Assembly (NCBI GenBank): GCA_937949555.1
Contig: CALEDV010000066.1
Coordinates: 1-35,943 of the forward strand
Reading direction: 5' to 3'
Length of the DNA: 35,943 bases
From: an uncultured bacterium
Lineage (GTDB): Bacteria > Nitrospirota > Thermodesulfovibrionia > Thermodesulfovibrionales > Dissulfurispiraceae
The notes beneath the pieces are model-generated. The model did no database searches and had not been told where the DNA came from. It saw nothing but the letters and a program-made list of their open reading frames with translations. This document shows positions 1-8,585 of this stretch, piece after piece (position 1 is the stretch's first letter; the number at the start of each line of letters is the position of its first letter). The position numbers and the translations under genes were made by a program.

Positions 1-782
1 CCGTGTTTCTTTCTGAAACGGGACTGAAACTTCTCAATAATCTCAAGGGTCTGCAGGGCAATATTTTTATCAAAACCTATAAGCTTCTTTCTCCTGTGGG
101 CAGTTAGTCCCACGGGCACCACAGCAATTGATGATACATAGGGATAGAACCTATAAAGATCTGATATGGTCTTCTGGAGGGTAGCGTTATCGTTTATGTT
201 TGGACACACTACAATCTGTGCATGCATCTTTATTCTGTGTTTTGCAAGATATCCTATTTCCTGAAGGACCGAAGGGGCTTTTTTGTTGCCGAGCAGATAA
301 TTCCTCTTATCCCTATCGGTTGCGTGAACAGAAATATACAGTGGGCTGAGCCTTTGGCTGACTATCCGTTTTTTGTCCTCCTCTGAAAGGTTAGTGAGGG
401 TTATATAGCTGCCATATAGAAAAGACATGCGATAGTCTTCATCCTTTAGATAGAGACTCTTCCTCAGGCCCTTAGGCAGTTGGGATACAAAACAGAACAG
501 ACAGTTGTTTCTGCAGGACTTTACCTTAAAAGGCTTGAAGGACAATTCAGTGGTCAGTGTATTTGGACTATCGGAAGGCAAGGAGATAAGTACCCTCTGG
601 TTTCCCCTAATTACCTCTACCTCAGAAGCCCCCCCTTCCTGTCCATAATAAAGCACATCTATTATATCTCTTACCTTGTTCCCATCGATCGAAATGAGTC
701 TATCTCCACCTTTGAATCCTGCCTTCTCAGCCAAAGACCCTGGCCTTACCCAATCGATCTCTGTACCCTTAGGACTTGCCAT
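1..782 (-). CDS. Radical SAM protein with N-terminal PDZ-like domain and DUF512 (partial, 3' end off window)
   Basis: The frame reads from an ATG at 780-782 to the left edge of the window, so about 260 N-terminal residues are visible. A GAGGGA ribosome-binding site lies 6-7 bases before this ATG, and the start overlaps the end of pgsA by 14 bp. Residues 1-70 form a PDZ-like module (VRPGSLAEKAGFKGGDRL). It is followed by a CX3CX2C cluster at C90, C94 and C97, continuing FVSQLPKGLR, which is the signature of the DUF512/TIGR03279 radical-SAM family. The N-terminal part of the radical-SAM barrel follows. The family is predicted to bind a [4Fe-4S] cluster and S-adenosylmethionine; its substrate is not known to me. 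Gene overlap implies co-transcription with pgsA, the TPR gene and rpe. The family call is firm, the function unknown. Confidence 0.88.
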   Translation of the reverse strand, partial: MASPKGTEIDWVRPGSLAEKAGFKGGDRLISIDGNKVRDIIDVLYYGQEGGASEVEVIRGNQRVLISLPSDSPNTLTTELSFKPFKVKSCRNNCLFCFVSQLPKGLRKSLYLKDEDYRMSFLYGSYITLTNLSEEDKKRIVSQRLSPLYISVHATDRDKRNYLLGNKKAPSVLQEIGYLAKHRIKMHAQIVVCPNINDNATLQKTISDLYRFYPYVSSIAVVPVGLTAHRRKKLIGFDKNIALQTLEIIEKFQSRFRKKH

Positions 783-1311
783 TCTGATCCCTCAAGGCCC
801 TGTAGATGTATTGTATCCCAGACATTATCGTTACCAGACCTACAAAGATGTATACTTCATTTGGCACCTTAGGCACCATACTGAAGTTTACATAGACCAG
901 TGTATATGCAATGAGCACAAACTGAGAGGCAATAGCGACCTTTCCCGTACTTGCCACCTCTACCTTTGTGATGCCCTGTATGATGTACAGAAGTATCCAG
1001 CCGAGCACTATGATGATGTCTCTGCTTATGACTATAACGGCCAGCCACAGGGGTATCCACTTCAGGTAGGCAAAGATGATAAAAGATGTCATAAGGATAG
1101 ACTTGTCAGCCAATGGGTCGAGAAATGCCCCAAGGGGTGTCTTTTGCCCGGTCCTTCTGGCGATCATGCCATCTAAAAAGTCCGTCACAGTGGCAATCAC
1201 AAAGAGGGTAATGGCATATTGATACCTGTCGTAAACGAGGGCCATCACAAAGACTGGGACAATTACAATCCTCATCATTGTGAGGGTATTGGGGATATTG
1301 AGGACTCTCAT
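769..1311 (-). CDS. pgsA: CDP-diacylglycerol--glycerol-3-phosphate 3-phosphatidyltransferase
   Basis: This 180-aa integral membrane enzyme makes phosphatidylglycerol phosphate from CDP-diacylglycerol and glycerol-3-phosphate, the committed step to phosphatidylglycerol and cardiolipin. The full CDP-alcohol phosphotransferase signature D-x2-DG-x2-AR-x8-G-x3-D-x3-D is present: D44, D47-G48, A51-R52, G61, D65, D69. Hydrophobic segments flank it (about residues 14-42 and several in the C-terminal half). The N-terminus MRVLNIPNTLTMMRI is typical of PgsA. Its length is usual for the family. The start codon overlaps the stop of the upstream TPR gene as ATGA, suggesting translational coupling. Another CDP-alcohol transferase (for example PssA) is less likely given the N-terminus. 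Confidence 0.93.
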   Translation of the reverse strand: MRVLNIPNTLTMMRIVIVPVFVMALVYDRYQYAITLFVIATVTDFLDGMIARRTGQKTPLGAFLDPLADKSILMTSFIIFAYLKWIPLWLAVIVISRDIIIVLGWILLYIIQGITKVEVASTGKVAIASQFVLIAYTLVYVNFSMVPKVPNEVYIFVGLVTIMSGIQYIYRALRDQNGKS

Positions 1312-2408
1312 GGTATATTCAAGGGCAGAGAGGCATCCCTAAGGGTTACTCCAAGTGACTTATACCTTATCTTATGATCATAGATGTCTTTGCCCATCAT
1401 CAGGTCGTAGAGCAGCTCACAGTGGGTGGTTTCGAGACTTAAATTCAAGCCCTTAGAGGCCTTCATGGCCTCTTTGATCATCCTTAGGGCCTCTTTCTTA
1501 TGCCCCTGCATAAAGGTCATCTCAGCGCCTGTGAGTTGACAGTATACAATGCCTCGTAGGTCGCCTGTCTTTTTGAAGTTTGCCTCTGCCTTTGTCAGCA
1601 ACACCTCAGCCTTGTCGTAGGAACCCAACAGCTTATGCATATTGGCCATGCCCCACAAGGTGTAGGAGTAACTCACTATATCCCCAATAGACTCATAGAG
1701 GTCCGATGCCTTCTTGAATTGAGCCTCTGCATGTTTAAACTCCCTCTGTATCCTATAGGCATTTCCAAGACCGCAGTGAGAATAGGCCTTGCCAAAGGTG
1801 TCCTTTATAGACCTGAAGATCCTGTTCGCTTGCTCATAGTAGTGGAAAGACCTATCAGGCTCCCCTGCCACCCTCGTGCACCCGCCAAGACCACAGAGGC
1901 AGTATGCTGTTGCTTGATTAAAACCTATATCATCGAAAATATTTTTTGCTTTTTTATAGCAACCTATAGCCTTTTTTATCTCTCCAGCCACACGCCATAT
2001 AGCCCCCTCTGCCCAGATTGCATAGGCGAGCCCTTTGGTATCTTTCTCTATTTTATAAATTGCCTTTGCATGCCCTATATATTTTAATGCCTCTTTCCAC
2101 CTGCAAAGCCCCTTAAGAGAGAGGCTTAGTCCTGTGATGCAATCTGCTGTTGTTAAGGTTTTACCCTCAGCTTCTGCTATATCAAGGGCATCCTCGTAAA
2201 GGTCTATAGATTTTACGAAGTCCCCTGTAAGCCTTGCCGCATGGGCAGCCCCAAGGGATGTATCAAGTACAGCATCTATATCGTATCCTGCAGATGCTAT
2301 ATCCTTTGCCCTAAGATATATCTTAAGGGATTCATGGAATCTTGATTTAGCCCTGTTATCCTCAGCCTTCTTGATAAGTCCTTTTAATGAAGCAGACTCA
2401 TTTTTCAT
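1308..2408 (-). CDS. Tetratricopeptide-repeat protein
   Basis: This is a 366-aa soluble-looking protein built almost entirely of helical repeats of about 40 residues, each carrying a GLGxxxR- or A-rich TPR core (for example CGLGNAYRIQREFKHAEAQF and WGMANMHKLLGSYDKAEVLL). The longer spacing resembles the TPR-12 class. There is no signal peptide and no catalytic domain, so it is probably a scaffold; its partner is unknown. It overlaps rpe upstream by 11 bp and pgsA downstream by 4 bp, so it belongs to that operon. It is rich in Lys and Ala. Nothing in the sequence ties it to a specific process. Confidence 0.85.
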   Translation of the reverse strand: MKNESASLKGLIKKAEDNRAKSRFHESLKIYLRAKDIASAGYDIDAVLDTSLGAAHAARLTGDFVKSIDLYEDALDIAEAEGKTLTTADCITGLSLSLKGLCRWKEALKYIGHAKAIYKIEKDTKGLAYAIWAEGAIWRVAGEIKKAIGCYKKAKNIFDDIGFNQATAYCLCGLGGCTRVAGEPDRSFHYYEQANRIFRSIKDTFGKAYSHCGLGNAYRIQREFKHAEAQFKKASDLYESIGDIVSYSYTLWGMANMHKLLGSYDKAEVLLTKAEANFKKTGDLRGIVYCQLTGAEMTFMQGHKKEALRMIKEAMKASKGLNLSLETTHCELLYDLMMGKDIYDHKIRYKSLGVTLRDASLPLNIP

Positions 2409-3057
2409 CTAATTTGTCCCGTAACTTTTCCATGAGGGCTCTGTAATCTGAAGCGCCAAAGAAGGCAGATCCCATCACAAGCACATCGGCCCCTGCAGAG
2501 ACTATGGTCCTTGCGTTATCCAATTTTACTCCGCCGTCAACCTGAATAAGGGTCTTAAGTCCTCTGGTCTTTATCATATCTCTCAAGAGGGCGATCTTTG
2601 GGACCATGGCAGGGATAAAATCCTGTCCGCCAAATCCCGGATTTACAGACATAAGCAACACCATATCCAGATCACCGATGATGTAGTCAAGCACATTCAC
2701 CGGCGTTGCTGGATTCAGGGATACACCTGCCTTTATACCCCTTTCCTTGATACTCTGTATCAACCTGTGCAGGTGGAATGTTGCCTCCGAGTGAACTGTT
2801 ATATAGTCAGCCCCAGCCTCATAGAAGGCGTCAATGAAATTCTCGGGTTTCTCTATCATGAGATGCACATCTAAGACAAGCCCTGTTATTTTTCTTATAC
2901 CCTTTACCATAGCTGGTCCTATTGTTATGTTTGGCACAAAGTGACCGTCCATTATGTCAATATGTAGCCACTCTGCGCCTGCCTGCTCTGCAGCCCTTAT
3001 CTCCTCGCCAAGTCTCATGGAATCAGCGGAAAGTATTGAAGGGGCAATAAGTGTCAT
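2398..3057 (-). CDS. rpe: Ribulose-phosphate 3-epimerase
   Basis: This 219-aa TIM-barrel enzyme interconverts ribulose-5-phosphate and xylulose-5-phosphate in the pentose phosphate pathway. The family signatures are all present: APSILSADSMRLGEE near the N-terminus, HIDIMDGHFVPNITIG with metal-binding His and Asp around residues 33-40, DVHLMIEKPE, MSVNPGFGGQ, and QVDGGV with the second catalytic Asp. Length is normal. A strong AGGAGG lies just ahead of the ATG at 3055-3057. It is the first gene of the rpe-TPR-pgsA-radical SAM operon. Upstream is a 434-bp gap holding a repeat element; I saw no convincing promoter there. Confidence 0.96.
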   Translation of the reverse strand: MTLIAPSILSADSMRLGEEIRAAEQAGAEWLHIDIMDGHFVPNITIGPAMVKGIRKITGLVLDVHLMIEKPENFIDAFYEAGADYITVHSEATFHLHRLIQSIKERGIKAGVSLNPATPVNVLDYIIGDLDMVLLMSVNPGFGGQDFIPAMVPKIALLRDMIKTRGLKTLIQVDGGVKLDNARTIVSAGADVLVMGSAFFGASDYRALMEKLRDKLDEK

Positions 3058-3152
3058 TTAACCTCCTATATGCACCGAAGCATTGTCAAAAGTTGTTTTC
3101 CCTCCCCCTCAATGGGAAAGGGTTCTCTTATATTTCAATACATTTTAAAATA

Positions 3153-3363
3153 CCTAAATTGCCGATAGAAAAAAGGGTGAGTGTGCCGAATAGGCTTTAT
3201 TGCGACACCTATTTGCAAGAACTCTTACACCCTAAAAACGATGCAAAGGCATTCACCCAAGGGCAACCTAAGACCAAGGCCCTTTTTAGATAGTTTTGTG
3301 GCAGTATAAAGGCCTTGAGGCATACCCCCTTTTTTGTTATAAATTCCTATCGCCAATTTTGGG
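3153..3363 (-). repeat. Hairpin/MITE-like repeat, copy A
   Basis: This element of about 211 bp has imperfect terminal inverted repeats: CCTAAATTGCCGATAG on the left, and CTATCGCCAATTTTGGG on the right, whose complement is CCCAAAATTGGCGATAG. Read on the minus strand it aligns along both ends with copy B at 24311-24523, including inner motifs TATGCCTCAAGGCCTTTATA and GGTGTCGCAATAAA. The two halves are also related to each other, so the transcript could fold into one long hairpin. It contains no credible gene. It fills most of the 434-bp gap between the PASTA gene and rpe; the remaining parts (3058-3152 and 3364-3491) show nothing I can name. Confidence 0.72.
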
Positions 3364-3491
3364 AAAATAGTTTTTCATGAAGCCCTTGACATTACCACCC
3401 TGATGAATTAGGGCTTCAGATTAATACTTATAGAGTTATCTGTAGCTTTGAAGAACCTGCATAACCTATTCATAACAAATACAAGGCAGTC

Positions 3492-4004
3492 CTATTGACC
3501 CTCTGGATTGCCAATGCTCACAATTAAACTAAAGGTATCCCCACCCTTTTCATGGGGTTCAGGTCTTTGGGCGATAACTATATTGCTCACAATTGAGCTG
3601 TGGGAGACAAATATGGTCTTTGTTATTCTAATGCCCTTTTCTTTGAGCATTTGATCTGCGGTCTCTAGGGTTTGCCCCACCACATCGGGCACATATCTTA
3701 TTCTAGGTCCCTTGCTGATCATCACCCCAATCTCTCTGCCCTCTTTTACTGTGCCGCCAGCAGGAATCTGCTGCCACATAATACTTCCCTGAGGTATGTT
3801 TGAGTCAAAATCTTCACCCTCAAGTCGAATATACAACCCATTCTTTCTGAGGATGGAGCCTGCATCAACCATGCTGGTGCCCCTTAATTCTGGAACGGTC
3901 ACAGTCTTACTATGGCTTAGTAAGGTGAAGGTTACATGACCAGAGATGAGCCCAAACACGATAACAGCTATAACATAAAGGGGTATTTTTATAAATCCTG
4001 TCAT
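3492..4004 (-). CDS. PASTA domain membrane protein
   Basis: This 170-aa protein has one N-terminal transmembrane helix (about residues 7-30) and two PASTA domains (about 35-97 and 99-166), recognisable by VTVPELRGTSMVDAGSILRKNG and YVPDVVGQTLETADQMLKEKG. PASTA domains occur on PrkC/Stk kinases and penicillin-binding proteins, where they bind peptidoglycan fragments or act in signalling. Here there is no kinase or transpeptidase domain. The ATG overlaps the rsmB stop as ATGA, so it is the last gene of the def-fmt-DUF116-rsmB operon. Such short anchored PASTA proteins beside rsmB and fmt recur in related lineages (from memory). Its function is unknown. Confidence 0.86.
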   Translation of the reverse strand: MTGFIKIPLYVIAVIVFGLISGHVTFTLLSHSKTVTVPELRGTSMVDAGSILRKNGLYIRLEGEDFDSNIPQGSIMWQQIPAGGTVKEGREIGVMISKGPRIRYVPDVVGQTLETADQMLKEKGIRITKTIFVSHSSIVSNIVIAQRPEPHEKGGDTFSLIVSIGNPEGQ

Positions 4005-5365
4005 TGGTCTCTTTTGATTAGCGCTGCAAAGAATCCATCCATATTGTGTTGGTGTGGATAGGTCCTATAGAAAGAGTGCCCTGCGCTGTCTTTTTCAATA
4101 AACATACTAAAGCTGCCAATTGGACTCACTATATTACTAAAAGAATCCCTTTTTTGTAAAAACCAATCTATCACCTCTTCCCCCTCCTCCTTTTCTGTGG
4201 AACAGACAGAGTAAAGGAGGATACCGCCAGGCTTAAGAAAGCCAGATAACACCTCAAGCATCTCCTTCTGCCTTTCTTGAAATCTCTTTAGTGCGTCCGC
4301 CTTATTATGCCTATAGCGCACATCGGGATTGCGTCTAATAACCCCTAAGCAGGAGCAGGGTGCATCAAGCAATATACGGTCAAATCCTCCAGTTGGTATA
4401 TTTACATGCCTCTTTAACTCCCTCACATCTGCATGTATTGGTATTATGGACTTCAATGATAGACGGCTTATGTTGTCCCTTAATAATTCAAATCTCCTTC
4501 TATTGATCTCCACAGCATATATAGAACCAGTATCATTCATCAGCGTTGCAAGATGGGCTGCCTTGCCGCCAGGAGAGGAGCAGGCGTCGAGCACACACAT
4601 GCCTGGTTGGGGATTCAAAAGTAAAGATACCATCTGAGAGGCTTCGTCTTGTATAACAAAATCTGCCCCTAAGAACTCTGAAAGTGTGTGAAAGGCAGGG
4701 GGGGCTTCTATTAGGATACAATGCGGGCAGTATTGTGAAATATGGTGCTTGATATCCCTTTCTTGCATTCTCTTTAGGGCAAAGTCCAACTGTTGTTCAT
4801 CGGTAAACCTTAAAGCTATCTGAGGTTTTTCGTTATTCTTACAGGCAAGGGCACGGGTTTGCTCAATACCAAATCTATCAGCCCATCTTTTTATAAGCCA
4901 GATAGGATGAGAGGTTTCAACGGATATCCTTTCAATGGGATTGGATATGCTGGAGGTGTTTAATTGGTCAAGCCCCCTAAGGAGATTCCTTAAAACAGCA
5001 TTAACAAAAGAAGGCTTCCCTTTGTGGTGCTTTTCAAGCTGTACAGACTCAAATACCGCAGCCCTTTCAGGGATGCGCATAAATATAATCTGATATGCAG
5101 CCATTCGGAGATTGGTTATTGTATCCTCAGATAGTGGCTTTTTGTTTCTTATAAAATGGTCAAGGAGCCAGTCAATGTAGCCTCTATTTCTGAGCACGCC
5201 GTAAACAATGTCCATAATAAAGGCTCTATCTCTATAATCAAGGCCATCACAGTGCAATGTTAGGGCTTCCTTAGCCTTGAGGCCCTCCTCTGACATGGTC
5301 TCTTTAAGGGTTTTTAATGCCCTACGCCTTGGAGAGCCAAGGGCTATTGATTCAGCGTCTCCCAA
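4001..5365 (-). CDS. rsmB: 16S rRNA (cytosine967-C5)-methyltransferase
   Basis: This 454-aa SAM-dependent enzyme methylates C967 of 16S rRNA. Residues 1-135 form the NusB-like RNA-binding domain (YGVLRNRGYIDWLL); the Rossmann methyltransferase domain follows. Key motifs are the SAM loop DACSSPGGK (260-268), the DAPCS motif with C337, and SVCSTEKEEG with C388, the expected catalytic cysteine. The longest frame begins at a TTG (5363-5365), preceded by GTGGAG at suitable spacing; the next ATG (residue 24) would remove part of the first helix, so the TTG start is preferred. The start overlaps the DUF116 gene by 14 bp. Confidence 0.94.
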   Translation of the reverse strand: MGDAESIALGSPRRRALKTLKETMSEEGLKAKEALTLHCDGLDYRDRAFIMDIVYGVLRNRGYIDWLLDHFIRNKKPLSEDTITNLRMAAYQIIFMRIPERAAVFESVQLEKHHKGKPSFVNAVLRNLLRGLDQLNTSSISNPIERISVETSHPIWLIKRWADRFGIEQTRALACKNNEKPQIALRFTDEQQLDFALKRMQERDIKHHISQYCPHCILIEAPPAFHTLSEFLGADFVIQDEASQMVSLLLNPQPGMCVLDACSSPGGKAAHLATLMNDTGSIYAVEINRRRFELLRDNISRLSLKSIIPIHADVRELKRHVNIPTGGFDRILLDAPCSCLGVIRRNPDVRYRHNKADALKRFQERQKEMLEVLSGFLKPGGILLYSVCSTEKEEGEEVIDWFLQKRDSFSNIVSPIGSFSMFIEKDSAGHSFYRTYPHQHNMDGFFAALIKRDQ

Positions 5366-5873
5366 AGAACTCCACCGCCTCTATTACCTTCTGAATATCA
5401 ACTATGGTATTAAAGCATGGTCCCTCTGGCCTTTGATTGTATATCCCTAAGACAGGCATGGGGAAGGAATCAACAATGCCGCTGCTTAAATCCCTCTCAC
5501 AGGCCACTGCCACTACTGCCTCAGGCTGAAATTCCTTAACAATCTTCCTTGCCATACTACCGCCAGTGGCTATGAAAAGCCTCAATCCAAATCTCTCTGA
5601 GAGGTCTATCAGGCTGCTAACTCCACACCTCCCACAACGTTTACAGTTAAAGATGTTATTGGTGACTCTGATGTTGCAGTCGCTTATTTGCAGACAGTGG
5701 GGAATCAGTATTAGTATTCGCTTTGTTTTTATCCCCTCAGCCTTGACAAGCCAATTATTTATTTCTACAAGAGCTATCTGTAACCTCTCCTTTAAGGGCT
5801 TATATATACCCCCAAGTAGCATCAACAGTGGATAGATAATCTTCAGGGTGATTGCCCTAAGAAAAGTAATCAT
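5352..5873 (-). CDS. DUF116 family protein
   Basis: This 173-aa protein has an N-terminal hydrophobic helix (about 5-23) and a cysteine-rich cytoplasmic domain with C60, C66, C77, C80, C83, C125 and C153. CKRCGRCG, followed by a long segment ending VVAVACERDLSSG and NQRPEGPC, matches DUF116. The cysteine pattern suggests a metal or Fe-S site, which is inference. It overlaps fmt by 17 bp and rsmB by 14 bp, a neighbourhood I recall for DUF116 in anaerobes, hinting at a role near translation or redox maintenance; no activity is assigned. Confidence 0.88.
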   Translation of the reverse strand: MITFLRAITLKIIYPLLMLLGGIYKPLKERLQIALVEINNWLVKAEGIKTKRILILIPHCLQISDCNIRVTNNIFNCKRCGRCGVSSLIDLSERFGLRLFIATGGSMARKIVKEFQPEAVVAVACERDLSSGIVDSFPMPVLGIYNQRPEGPCFNTIVDIQKVIEAVEFFGRR

Positions 5874-6780
5874 ATTTAGGTCTAATAGTCCTACCTGCTA
5901 AAAAGTCACGGCACAACATCCTCTTTCTGCCCTCGGGCTGGAGCTCTTCAATAGCAAGCATTCCCTTGCCAGAGCCTACTACAAGTCTTCCTTCAGAGAG
6001 GGACTCTATTCTTCCAGGCATCCCTTCTCCTTCGATTGCCCTTGCACAAAAGAGTTTTATCCTCTCATTGCCAAGATAGGTGTATGCGTTTGGCCATATA
6101 TAAAGACCCCTGACAAGATTAAATATATCCCTTGCAGGATCTTGCCAGTTTATCCTTCCCTGTTCCTTAGTAATAGGGGGAGCATAGGTTACATTGCCCT
6201 TCTGAGGGGTTGCAGTTATACTGCCTTGTCTAAGACCGTTAATTGTTTTAAGTAAAAGCGCAGACCCTATAGCAGAAAGTCTGTCGCTGAGGGTCTTGGC
6301 ATTGTCATGCTCGTAAATAGGGGTTGTTTCCTGCAGTAGGATATTGCCTGTATCCATACCTGCATCCATATGCATGGTAGTAATCCCCGTTAAAGGCTCT
6401 CCCTTTATAAGTGACCACTGTATAGGCGCAGCACCCCTAAACTTTGGCAGCAATGAGCCATGGACATTGATGGCGCCCCTTGCAGGTATGTCTAATATGC
6501 CCTGAGGGAGTATCTTGCCATAGGCAACGACTATCAGAAACTCAGGCCTCTCCCTGGAGATAAAGTCAGACACTGCTGGGTCCCTGAGGGATTCGGGCTG
6601 TAGCAAGGGCAGGTTGTTCCTTAGGGCAAACTCCTTTACTGGGCTATAAATCAACTTCCTGCCTCTGCCCTGCAAACGGTCAGGTTGGGTAACTATTAAT
6701 GATACATTCTCGCCGGCAGCGATTAATCCTTCCAGCGAGGGTGCTGCAAAAGAGGGGGTGCCAAAGAATACTATTGCCAT
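5857..6780 (-). CDS. fmt: Methionyl-tRNA formyltransferase
   Basis: This 307-aa enzyme formylates initiator Met-tRNA with 10-formyl-THF. The N-terminal formyltransferase fold starts MAIVFFGTPSFA; the catalytic trio is visible as N105 and H107 (INVHGSLLPKFRGAAPIQW) and D143 (MDAGMDTG). The C-terminal tRNA-binding domain follows from about residue 205 (NLVRGLYIWPNAYTYL). Length is typical. It lies 10 bp after def, the classical def-fmt pair whose products add and later remove the formyl group. The ribosome-binding site is weak, so coupling to def is likely. Confidence 0.96.
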   Translation of the reverse strand: MAIVFFGTPSFAAPSLEGLIAAGENVSLIVTQPDRLQGRGRKLIYSPVKEFALRNNLPLLQPESLRDPAVSDFISRERPEFLIVVAYGKILPQGILDIPARGAINVHGSLLPKFRGAAPIQWSLIKGEPLTGITTMHMDAGMDTGNILLQETTPIYEHDNAKTLSDRLSAIGSALLLKTINGLRQGSITATPQKGNVTYAPPITKEQGRINWQDPARDIFNLVRGLYIWPNAYTYLGNERIKLFCARAIEGEGMPGRIESLSEGRLVVGSGKGMLAIEELQPEGRKRMLCRDFLAGRTIRPKYDYFS

Positions 6781-6790
6781 GACAGGGTTA

Positions 6791-7300
6791 CTAATCCTTT
6801 TGATTCATCTTCTTGAGGTATCTCTTTCGCAAAAACTCCCTTTTTATAGAACTCACTCGGTCAAAGAGGACTATTCCATCAAGGTGGTCCATCTCATGTT
6901 GTATAGCCCTTGATAGAAGTCCAGAGGCAGTGATTTCAGTAGGTTTGCCTTCCCTATCAACACCTCTTACCACAATATCCATTGGTCTTTTTACCTTTAC
7001 GGTGCAGCCAGGAAGGCTCAGACAACCTTCTTCTGAATCCTCGGGATTATCACAGAATACAATCTCGGGATTGAGGAGCACCAAAAGGGGATAGGATTGT
7101 TCTTTAGAGGAGATATCAACAACAAAAATCCTCTTTAAAACTCCCACCTGATTTGCAGCAAGACCAATGCCAGGTGCCTCATACATGGTGTGAATCATAT
7201 TGTCGATCAGTGACTGCAAGGCTCCATCAATATTTTGAATCTTCTCAGCCTTCTGGCTCAAAACCTTTTCTGGGTATGTGTATATCTTTAGGAGTGGCAT
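6791..7300 (-). CDS. def: Peptide deformylase
   Basis: This 169-aa metalloenzyme removes the N-formyl group from nascent proteins. The three family motifs are intact: GIGLAANQVG (44-53), EGCLSLPG with metal ligand C93, and QHEMDHLDG with H135 and H139 as ligands and E136 as the catalytic acid. It leads the def-fmt-DUF116-rsmB-PASTA operon. The 162 bp upstream, to carA, contains no clear promoter or terminator, so read-through from the pyr operon is possible. Confidence 0.97.
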   Translation of the reverse strand: MPLLKIYTYPEKVLSQKAEKIQNIDGALQSLIDNMIHTMYEAPGIGLAANQVGVLKRIFVVDISSKEQSYPLLVLLNPEIVFCDNPEDSEEGCLSLPGCTVKVKRPMDIVVRGVDREGKPTEITASGLLSRAIQHEMDHLDGIVLFDRVSSIKREFLRKRYLKKMNQKD

Positions 7301-7462
7301 TGTGTCTCAAGTTAGGGCGATGGAATTGACATCAAATCAGAAATAACAACAGAGTGCAGTAGGTGTATTTAACAAACATATCATCCCCTTACCCTCGTTG
7401 TTCTCTTATTTGTATTGCCCTTTGCAATCTTAATGGCCCAGCAAATGTCTTATAATACAACG

Positions 7463-8560
7463 TTATATCCTTTCATAAAACCTTTCAAAAAGGTACATCG
7501 CATCGTTGGGTCCTGGCCCTGCTTCAGGGTGATATTGAACAGAAAACAAAGGCAAATCCTTATGCTCCATACCTTCTTCTGAGCCGTCAAAGAGGTTTTT
7601 ATGGGTAAGCCTGACTTGACCCTTGAGGCTCTTTATATCTACGCAATAATTATGATTCTGAGAGGTGATGTGCACAGTCCTCCTGTCCATGTCCATAACA
7701 GGATGGTTGCCTCCGTGGTGGCCAAATTTGAGCTTGTATGTATCGCCGCCAAGTGCCAATCCAAGTATCTGATGACCAAGGCATATACCGAAAAGGGGAA
7801 TCTTGCCCAATAGCCTCTTTGTGTTATCAATGCCCCTTATAACGGTCTTAGGGTCTCCTGGCCCGTTACTCAAAAGCACCCCCTGGGGCTTCATCTCCAA
7901 TACTTCCTCGGCTGTCATTGAAGGAGGTACTACGGTAACATCGAATCCAACATTTACAAGGTTGCGGAGTATATTTAGCTTTACACCAAAATCATATACT
8001 ACTACCCTCTTGTGGGTTTCTCTAATGGGTTTTATGCCCCAGAGAGGTTCTTTCCATTGATATGCCTTGGGTGTAGAGACCTGGGCAGTGAGGTCAAAAC
8101 TTGATATGTCAGGGAAGTCGCCAACTTTATTGAGAAGGCTCTTGGGATCTAAATCTATTGATGAGATGATACCCTTTTGAGCCCCATAATTTCTAAGTCT
8201 CCTTGTCAATGCCCTTGTGTCAATTCCTTCGATAGCAACCACACCATTTTCTCTTAGGTATTCATCAAGGGATTTATTGCTCCTCCAGTTGCTTGGATAG
8301 GGACAGGATTCTCTTACTATAAAGCCCTCTGCCTTTATGCCGCCTCTTGACTCTATATCCTCATGGTTAATCCCATAGTTACCCATCTGTGTGTAGGTCA
8401 TAGTAACAATCTGTCCCTTGTATGAAGGATCTGTCAAGATCTCCTGGTAACCGGTCATAGAGGTGTTAAACACAACCTCTCCTATGGTCTCCCCTGAGGC
8501 GCCTAGTCTTATGCCTTCAAATACAGCACCGTCAGCAAGCACAAGTAAAGCCTTGTCCAT
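7463..8560 (-). CDS. carA: Carbamoyl-phosphate synthase small subunit (glutaminase)
   Basis: This 365-aa subunit hydrolyses glutamine and channels ammonia to CarB to make carbamoyl phosphate for pyrimidines and arginine. The N-terminal CarA domain contains [17 protein letters not shown]. The class I glutamine amidotransferase domain carries nucleophile C260 (GICLGHQ) and H344/E346 ([10 protein letters not shown]). AGGAG precedes the ATG at good spacing. It is the last gene of the pyrR-pyrB-pyrC-TPR cluster, 25 bp after the TPR gene. carB, usually adjacent, is not next to it and is absent from this window. Confidence 0.97.
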   Translation of the reverse strand: MDKALLVLADGAVFEGIRLGASGETIGEVVFNTSMTGYQEILTDPSYKGQIVTMTYTQMGNYGINHEDIESRGGIKAEGFIVRESCPYPSNWRSNKSLDEYLRENGVVAIEGIDTRALTRRLRNYGAQKGIISSIDLDPKSLLNKVGDFPDISSFDLTAQVSTPKAYQWKEPLWGIKPIRETHKRVVVYDFGVKLNILRNLVNVGFDVTVVPPSMTAEEVLEMKPQGVLLSNGPGDPKTVIRGIDNTKRLLGKIPLFGICLGHQILGLALGGDTYKLKFGHHGGNHPVMDMDRRTVHITSQNHNYCVDIKSLKGQVRLTHKNLFDGSEEGMEHKDLPLFSVQYHPEAGPGPNDAMYLFERFYERI

Positions 8561-8585
8561 GTAGTCTCCTGTTGTGATTTCTATT

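Noticed and set aside
3051-3293. 80-codon plus-strand frame between rpe and the PASTA gene
   Set aside because: It starts inside rpe on the other strand, has no ribosome-binding site and runs through repeat copy A.
7301-7462. ATTGC-AAAGG-GCAAT stem after carA as a terminator
   Set aside because: The stem has only five pairs and no T-tract follows on the minus strand.
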